The position numbers and the translations under genes were made by a program. From NCBI RefSeq assembly GCF_010095445.2, contig NZ_WFGV02000003.1, forward strand, positions 124,001-188,000: a stretch of DNA of 64,000 bases, in the 5' to 3' direction. Positions 60,423-64,000 of this stretch are shown piece after piece (position 1 is the stretch's first letter; each line of letters begins with the position of its first letter). This stretch comes from Pseudomonas sp. TNT3. GTDB lineage: Bacteria > Pseudomonadota > Gammaproteobacteria > Pseudomonadales > Pseudomonadaceae. Below the pieces are notes generated by a model. That model was not told where the DNA came from, made no database searches, and worked only from the letters and a program-made list of their open reading frames with translations.

Positions 60423-60532
60423 CCCCAACCTTCCATCCGGCTGAGGCCAATCTCTCCTGCCCCCCGATTTGCGTGGCTCCCGGCGTCCACTAGGCTTAGT
60501 CCACAGCAGTCATCACTAACAAAGGTGTGGGT

Positions 60533-61657
60533 ATGAGCCAGGTCGATTCAAGCGCAGGGGCCAGCGATGTTCTGGTCAGCTTTCGTGGAGTGCAAAAGAG
60601 CTACGACGGCGAGAACCTGATCGTCAAAGACCTCAACCTGGACATTCGCAAAGGTGAATTCCTTACCTTGCTCGGCCCGTCCGGTTCCGGCAAGACCACC
60701 AGCCTGATGATGCTCGCCGGTTTCGAAACACCGACCGCAGGCGAGATCCTGCTGGCGGGTCGTTCGATCAACAACGTGCCGCCACACAAACGTGACATCG
60801 GCATGGTGTTCCAGAACTACGCGTTGTTCCCGCACATGACGGTGGCCGAGAACCTCGCGTTCCCGCTGACCGTGCGCGGTTTGAACAAAAGCGATGTCAG
60901 CGACCGGGTCAAACGTGTCTTGAGCATGGTTCAGCTCGACGCCTTCGCCCAGCGTTATCCCGCACAACTGTCCGGCGGCCAGCAGCAGCGTGTGGCACTG
61001 GCCCGCGCACTGGTGTTCGAACCGCAACTGGTGCTGATGGACGAACCTCTTGGCGCACTCGACAAGCAACTGCGTGAGCACATGCAGATGGAGATCAAGC
61101 ATCTGCACCAGCATCTCGGCGTGACCGTGGTGTACGTGACCCACGACCAGGGTGAAGCCCTGACCATGTCTGACCGTGTCGCGGTGTTCCATCAGGGCGA
61201 GATCCAGCAGATCGCGCCGCCGCGCTCCCTCTATGAAGAACCGAAGAACACCTTCGTTGCCAATTTCATCGGCGAGAACAACCGCCTTAATGGGCGTCTG
61301 CACAGCCAGACGGGTGATCGCTGCGTGGTCGAACTGGCGCGTGGTGAGAAGGTTGAAGCCTTGGCGGTCAATGTCGGCAAAACCGGTGAGCCCGTCACGC
61401 TGTCGATTCGTCCGGAACGCGTGAGTCTCAATGGTTCGAGCGAGTCCTGCGTCAATCGTTTCTCGGGCCGGGTGGCGGAATTTATCTATCTGGGCGACCA
61501 CGTCCGGGTTCGTCTGGAAGTCTGCGGCAAGACCGACTTCTTTGTGAAACAACCGATTGCCGAGCTCGATCCCGCGCTGGCTGTCGGCGACGTGGTACCG
61601 CTTGGCTGGCAGGTCGAACACGTTCGTGCGCTCGACCCGCTTCTAGAGGCGAATTGA
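60533..61657 (+). CDS. agtA: ABC transporter ATP-binding protein AgtA (PotA family)
   Basis: A 374-residue ATPase. Walker A GPSGSGKTT is at 48-56, with the Q-loop in MVFQNYALFPHMT, signature LSGGQQQRVALARAL, Walker B LVLMDEPLGALD and switch His in YVTHDQGEALTMSD. A C-terminal TOBE regulatory domain (about 290-370) is typical of the polyamine/opine class. Start ATG 60533, with AAAGG about 8 bases before. It energises uptake through the permeases that follow. The 5-aminovalerate/GABA substrate is taken from the P. aeruginosa agtABCD operon, which lies in the same gene order. Confidence 0.9.
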   Translation: MSQVDSSAGASDVLVSFRGVQKSYDGENLIVKDLNLDIRKGEFLTLLGPSGSGKTTSLMMLAGFETPTAGEILLAGRSINNVPPHKRDIGMVFQNYALFPHMTVAENLAFPLTVRGLNKSDVSDRVKRVLSMVQLDAFAQRYPAQLSGGQQQRVALARALVFEPQLVLMDEPLGALDKQLREHMQMEIKHLHQHLGVTVVYVTHDQGEALTMSDRVAVFHQGEIQQIAPPRSLYEEPKNTFVANFIGENNRLNGRLHSQTGDRCVVELARGEKVEALAVNVGKTGEPVTLSIRPERVSLNGSSESCVNRFSGRVAEFIYLGDHVRVRLEVCGKTDFFVKQPIAELDPALAVGDVVPLGWQVEHVRALDPLLEAN

Positions 61658-61701
61658 TCGCCCCCCTGCTACACCAACCCTGCACGTGGAGAACAATATA
61701 A

Positions 61702-62745
61702 ATGTTGAAATCCCTGAAATTCACAGCCCTGGTAATGGGCATGATCGGTGCGGCACACGCGATGGCAGCGGGGCCGGATCTGACCGTGGTGTCCTTTGGC
61801 GGGGCGAACAAGGCCGCGCAGGTCAAAGCCTTCTACGCGCCGTGGGAAGCGGCGGGTAACGGCAAGATCGTAGCCGGCGAATACAACGGTGAGATGGCCA
61901 AGGTCAAAGCCATGGTCGACACCAAGAGCGTGTCCTGGGACCTGGTGGAAGTCGAATCGCCGGAACTGTCCCGTGGTTGCGATGAAGACATGTTCGAGCA
62001 GCTCGACCCTGCGCTGTTCGGCAAGTCCGAAGACTACGTCAAAGGCGCTATCCAGCCTTGCGGCGTGGGCTTTTTCGTCTGGTCGACAGTGTTGGCCTAC
62101 AACGCCGACAAGCTGAAAACCGCACCGACCAGCTGGGTGGATTTCTGGGACACCAAGAAATTCCCGGGCAAGCGGGGCCTGCGTAAAGGCGCCAAGTACA
62201 CCCTGGAATTTGCCTTGATGGCCGATGGCGTTGCGCCGAAGGACGTCTACAAAGTACTGGCCGGTAAAGACGGTCAGGATCGCGCGTTCAAGAAGCTCGA
62301 TGAGCTCAAGCCAAGCATTCAGTGGTGGGAAGCCGGTGCGCAACCGCCGCAATATCTCGCCTCCGGTGACGTGGTCATGAGCTCGGCCTATAACGGCCGA
62401 ATTGCTGCCGTGCAAAAAGAAAGCAATCTGAAAGTCGTCTGGAACGGCGGTATCTACGACTTCGACGCATGGGCCATTCCAAAGGGCCTGGACAAGGCGC
62501 GGGCTGAAGCGGCGAAAAAATTCATCGCGTTCTCGGTCATGCCGCAGCAGCAGAAGACCTATTCGGAAAACATCGCTTACGGCCCGGCCAACACGCAAGC
62601 GGTGCCGTTGCTCGCCAAGGATGTCCTGAAAGACATGCCGACTACCCCGGAAAACATCGCCAACCAGGTGCAGATCGACGTCAGCTTCTGGGCTGACAAC
62701 GGTGAGCAACTGGAGCAGCGCTTTAATTCCTGGGCTGCGAAGTAA
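61702..62745 (+). CDS. agtB: ABC transporter periplasmic substrate-binding protein AgtB
   Basis: A 347-residue periplasmic binding protein of the PotD/spermidine-putrescine class. It has a signal peptide (LKFTALVMGMIGAAHAMA, cut near residue 22) and then LTVVSFGGANKAAQVKAFYA; PGKRGLRKGAKYTLEFALMA and DVVMSSAYNGR are typical cleft residues. Two cysteines (RGCDEDM and QPCGVG) may form a disulfide. A GGAG-type ribosome site is seen (GTGGAGAACAATATAAATG). It follows agtA by 44 bases, and a terminator hairpin follows it at 62753, which would give extra binding-protein message. Confidence 0.9.
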   Translation: MLKSLKFTALVMGMIGAAHAMAAGPDLTVVSFGGANKAAQVKAFYAPWEAAGNGKIVAGEYNGEMAKVKAMVDTKSVSWDLVEVESPELSRGCDEDMFEQLDPALFGKSEDYVKGAIQPCGVGFFVWSTVLAYNADKLKTAPTSWVDFWDTKKFPGKRGLRKGAKYTLEFALMADGVAPKDVYKVLAGKDGQDRAFKKLDELKPSIQWWEAGAQPPQYLASGDVVMSSAYNGRIAAVQKESNLKVVWNGGIYDFDAWAIPKGLDKARAEAAKKFIAFSVMPQQQKTYSENIAYGPANTQAVPLLAKDVLKDMPTTPENIANQVQIDVSFWADNGEQLEQRFNSWAAK

Positions 62746-62752
62746 GCAAAGG

Positions 62753-62780
62753 GCTCGCCCTCCTGTGAGGGCGAGCTTTT
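62753..62780 (+). terminator. Intra-operon terminator/attenuator after agtB
   Basis: Ten-base perfect stem GCTCGCCCTC/GAGGGCGAGC with CTGT loop (62753-62776) and four T. Partial termination would favour the binding protein over the permeases. Confidence 0.8.
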
Positions 62781-62893
62781 GTGGCGAGGGAGCTTGCTCC
62801 CGCTTGAGTGCGCAGCACTCACAAAATTGAATGTTGTTAACGGGATTTTTTGGGGCCGCTTCGCAGCCCAGCGCGAGCAAGCTCGCTCGCCAC
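62781..62893. repeat. REP units between agtB and agtC
   Basis: GTGGCGAGGGAGCTTGCTCC (62781-62800) and CGCGAGCAAGCTCGCTCGCC (about 62872-62891) are REP-like units about 70 bases apart and in inverted relation. They lie in the 223-base gap inside the transporter operon and may stabilise the upstream message. Confidence 0.8.
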
Positions 62894-62968
62894 GAAAGCC
62901 CGCTCCCACATTTAAAGTTCGAGGTGGCTCGCTGCCTCTGCAACGATCAAAGATTTCCGGAGTACGCC

Positions 62969-64000
62969 ATGGCTACCGCCATTCCCCTGAACGCGGGCAC
63001 TGACCCCACCTTGAAGCAGCGGCTCAAGCATGCCGAGCGGATCAACCGCTGGAAGGCCCAGGCCTTGATCGCGCCACTGGTGCTGTTTCTGTTGCTGGTG
63101 TTCCTGGTGCCGATCGTGGCGCTGCTCTACAAAAGTGTGGGTAACCCGGAAGTTGTCGGCGGCATGCCGCGCACCGTGGCTGCCATTGCCAGTTGGGACG
63201 GCCGCGGCTTGCCCGCTGAACCGGTTTACAAAGCTGCCAGCGAAGACCTCGCCGAAGCCCGCAAAAACCAGACCTTGGGCGATCTGTCCAAGCGCTTGAA
63301 CATGGAGTTGGCCGGCTACCGCAGCCTGCTGACCAAAACCGCCCGAGCCTTGCCGTTCGCCACTGAGCCCGCCTCTTATAAGGAAGCGCTGGAAAGTCTC
63401 GATGAGCGTTGGGGTGATCCGGCCTATTGGCAAGCGGTGCGCCGTAACACCAGCAACATCACGCCGTACTACCTGCTGGCGGCTGTCGATCACCGCATCG
63501 ACGACCTCGGCGAAATTGCCCCGGCCACACCCGACCAGGCGATTTACCTCGACATCTTCGCCCGGACTTTCTGGATGGGTCTGGTCATCACGGCGATCTG
63601 CCTGGTGCTGGCGTATCCGTTGGCCTACCTGCTGGCCAACCTGCCGTCCCGTCAAAGCAACCTGCTGATGATTTTGGTGCTGCTGCCGTTCTGGACCTCG
63701 ATTCTGGTCAGGGTTGCGGCCTGGATCGTGCTCCTGCAGTCGGGTGGTTTGATCAACAGCGGCCTGATGGCCATGGGCATTATCGATAAGCCACTCGAAT
63801 TGGTGTTCAACCGTACCGGGGTCTACATCTCGATGGTGCACATCCTGCTGCCGTTCATGATCCTGCCGATCTACAGCGTCATGAAAGGCATCTCGCCGAC
63901 TTACATGCGCGCCGCGATTTCACTGGGCTGCCACCCGTTTGCCAGTTTCTGGCGGGTGTACTTCCCGCAGACGTATGCCGGTGTCGGTGCCGGTTGCCTG
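62969..64000 (+). CDS. agtC: ABC transporter permease AgtC (cut by the window end)
   Basis: 344 codons are visible from ATG 62969 (MATAIPLNAGTDPTLKQRLK), 6 bases after CCGGAG, without a stop before base 64000. A first membrane helix (about 31-53, ALIAPLVLFLLLVFLVPIVA) is followed by a long periplasmic loop of about 140 residues, which is unusually large for this family but common in Pseudomonas relatives. Then come the helices of the permease core (LDIFARTFWMGLVITAICLV..) and the EAA-like loop RAAISLGCHPFASFWRVYFP that contacts the ATPase. A second permease (agtD) should follow outside the window. Confidence 0.88.
   Translation, partial: MATAIPLNAGTDPTLKQRLKHAERINRWKAQALIAPLVLFLLLVFLVPIVALLYKSVGNPEVVGGMPRTVAAIASWDGRGLPAEPVYKAASEDLAEARKNQTLGDLSKRLNMELAGYRSLLTKTARALPFATEPASYKEALESLDERWGDPAYWQAVRRNTSNITPYYLLAAVDHRIDDLGEIAPATPDQAIYLDIFARTFWMGLVITAICLVLAYPLAYLLANLPSRQSNLLMILVLLPFWTSILVRVAAWIVLLQSGGLINSGLMAMGIIDKPLELVFNRTGVYISMVHILLPFMILPIYSVMKGISPTYMRAAISLGCHPFASFWRVYFPQTYAGVGAGCL

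Noticed and set aside
60208..60493. Small + strand frames of 77-78 codons in the agtR-agtA gap
   Set aside because: They run through the REP palindrome, lack ribosome sites and show no protein-like composition.

Overview
The window is a chromosomal segment of a Pseudomonas of the fluorescens/putida type. The reasons are GC-rich coding throughout, Pseudomonas-type REP repeats (motif GTGGGAGC..GCTCGC and its inverse), a GacA box in front of an Rsm-type small RNA, and gene orders that I recall from P. aeruginosa (bioFHCD and acyl-CoA dehydrogenases; tsaD-folB-cca-prkA-glpE-apaH-surA-lptD-amgK-murU-agtSR) and from P. putida (pqq-davAB-Lrp-rpoD). I see no prophage, insertion sequence, CRISPR array or plasmid function. 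It is mainly a core-genome region with small accessory details.

Layout. 1-2.4 kb: the end of the biotin operon (bioF end, bioH, bioC, bioD), overlapping genes on the + strand. 2.5-10.4 kb: a small flagellar-rod-like protein, then three large paralogous FadE-type acyl-CoA dehydrogenases with a membrane diguanylate cyclase between the first and second; a PsrA-like fatty-acid operator precedes the first. 10.4-10.6 kb: the GacA-controlled small RNA rsmY, with a perfect upstream activating palindrome and terminator. 10.6-13.4 kb: a LysR regulator, a class-III aminotransferase and a 52-residue Pmp3-type membrane peptide. 13.5-21.3 kb (- strand): PQQ cofactor genes pqqF-A-B-C-D-E plus an S9 peptidase (pqqM-like), with an attenuator after pqqA and a REP array between pqqB and pqqC. 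21.3-24.5 kb: lysine catabolism davB-davA (lysine to 5-aminovalerate) and an Lrp-type regulator. 24.6-27 kb: a membrane PQQ-dependent dehydrogenase (gcd type), which uses the cofactor made next door. 27.1-31.7 kb: a stand-alone FtsH-peptidase-like (M41) protein, a CAT-anticodon tRNA, and an RmcA-like periplasmic-binding/PAS/GGDEF/EAL sensor.

31.8-36.4 kb: the macromolecular synthesis genes rpoD, dnaG, rpsU (- strand). 36.6-40.5 kb: tsaD, plsY, folB, folK, cca. 40.5-45.4 kb: the stress kinase operon prkA-yeaH-spoVR. 45.7-53.4 kb: glpE, apaH, apaG, rsmA(ksgA), pdxA, surA, lptD as a tightly overlapping - strand operon. 53.5-56 kb: amgK, murU (cell-wall sugar recycling) and a djlA-like co-chaperone; then a DUF3530 secreted hydrolase-like protein. 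57.1-64 kb: two-component system agtS-agtR and the ABC importer agtA-agtB-agtC (last gene cut by the window end), known in P. aeruginosa for 5-aminovalerate/GABA uptake.

Two themes link the genes: PQQ synthesis beside a PQQ enzyme, and 5-aminovalerate production (davBA) in the same window as a sensor/importer for it (agtSR-agtABC). I did not find a clearly new multi-gene system. The most promising uncharacterised items are the M41-like protein, the cca ribosome-binding site built into a terminator hairpin, the rod-like 98-residue protein, and the leader reading frame overlapping the diguanylate cyclase start.
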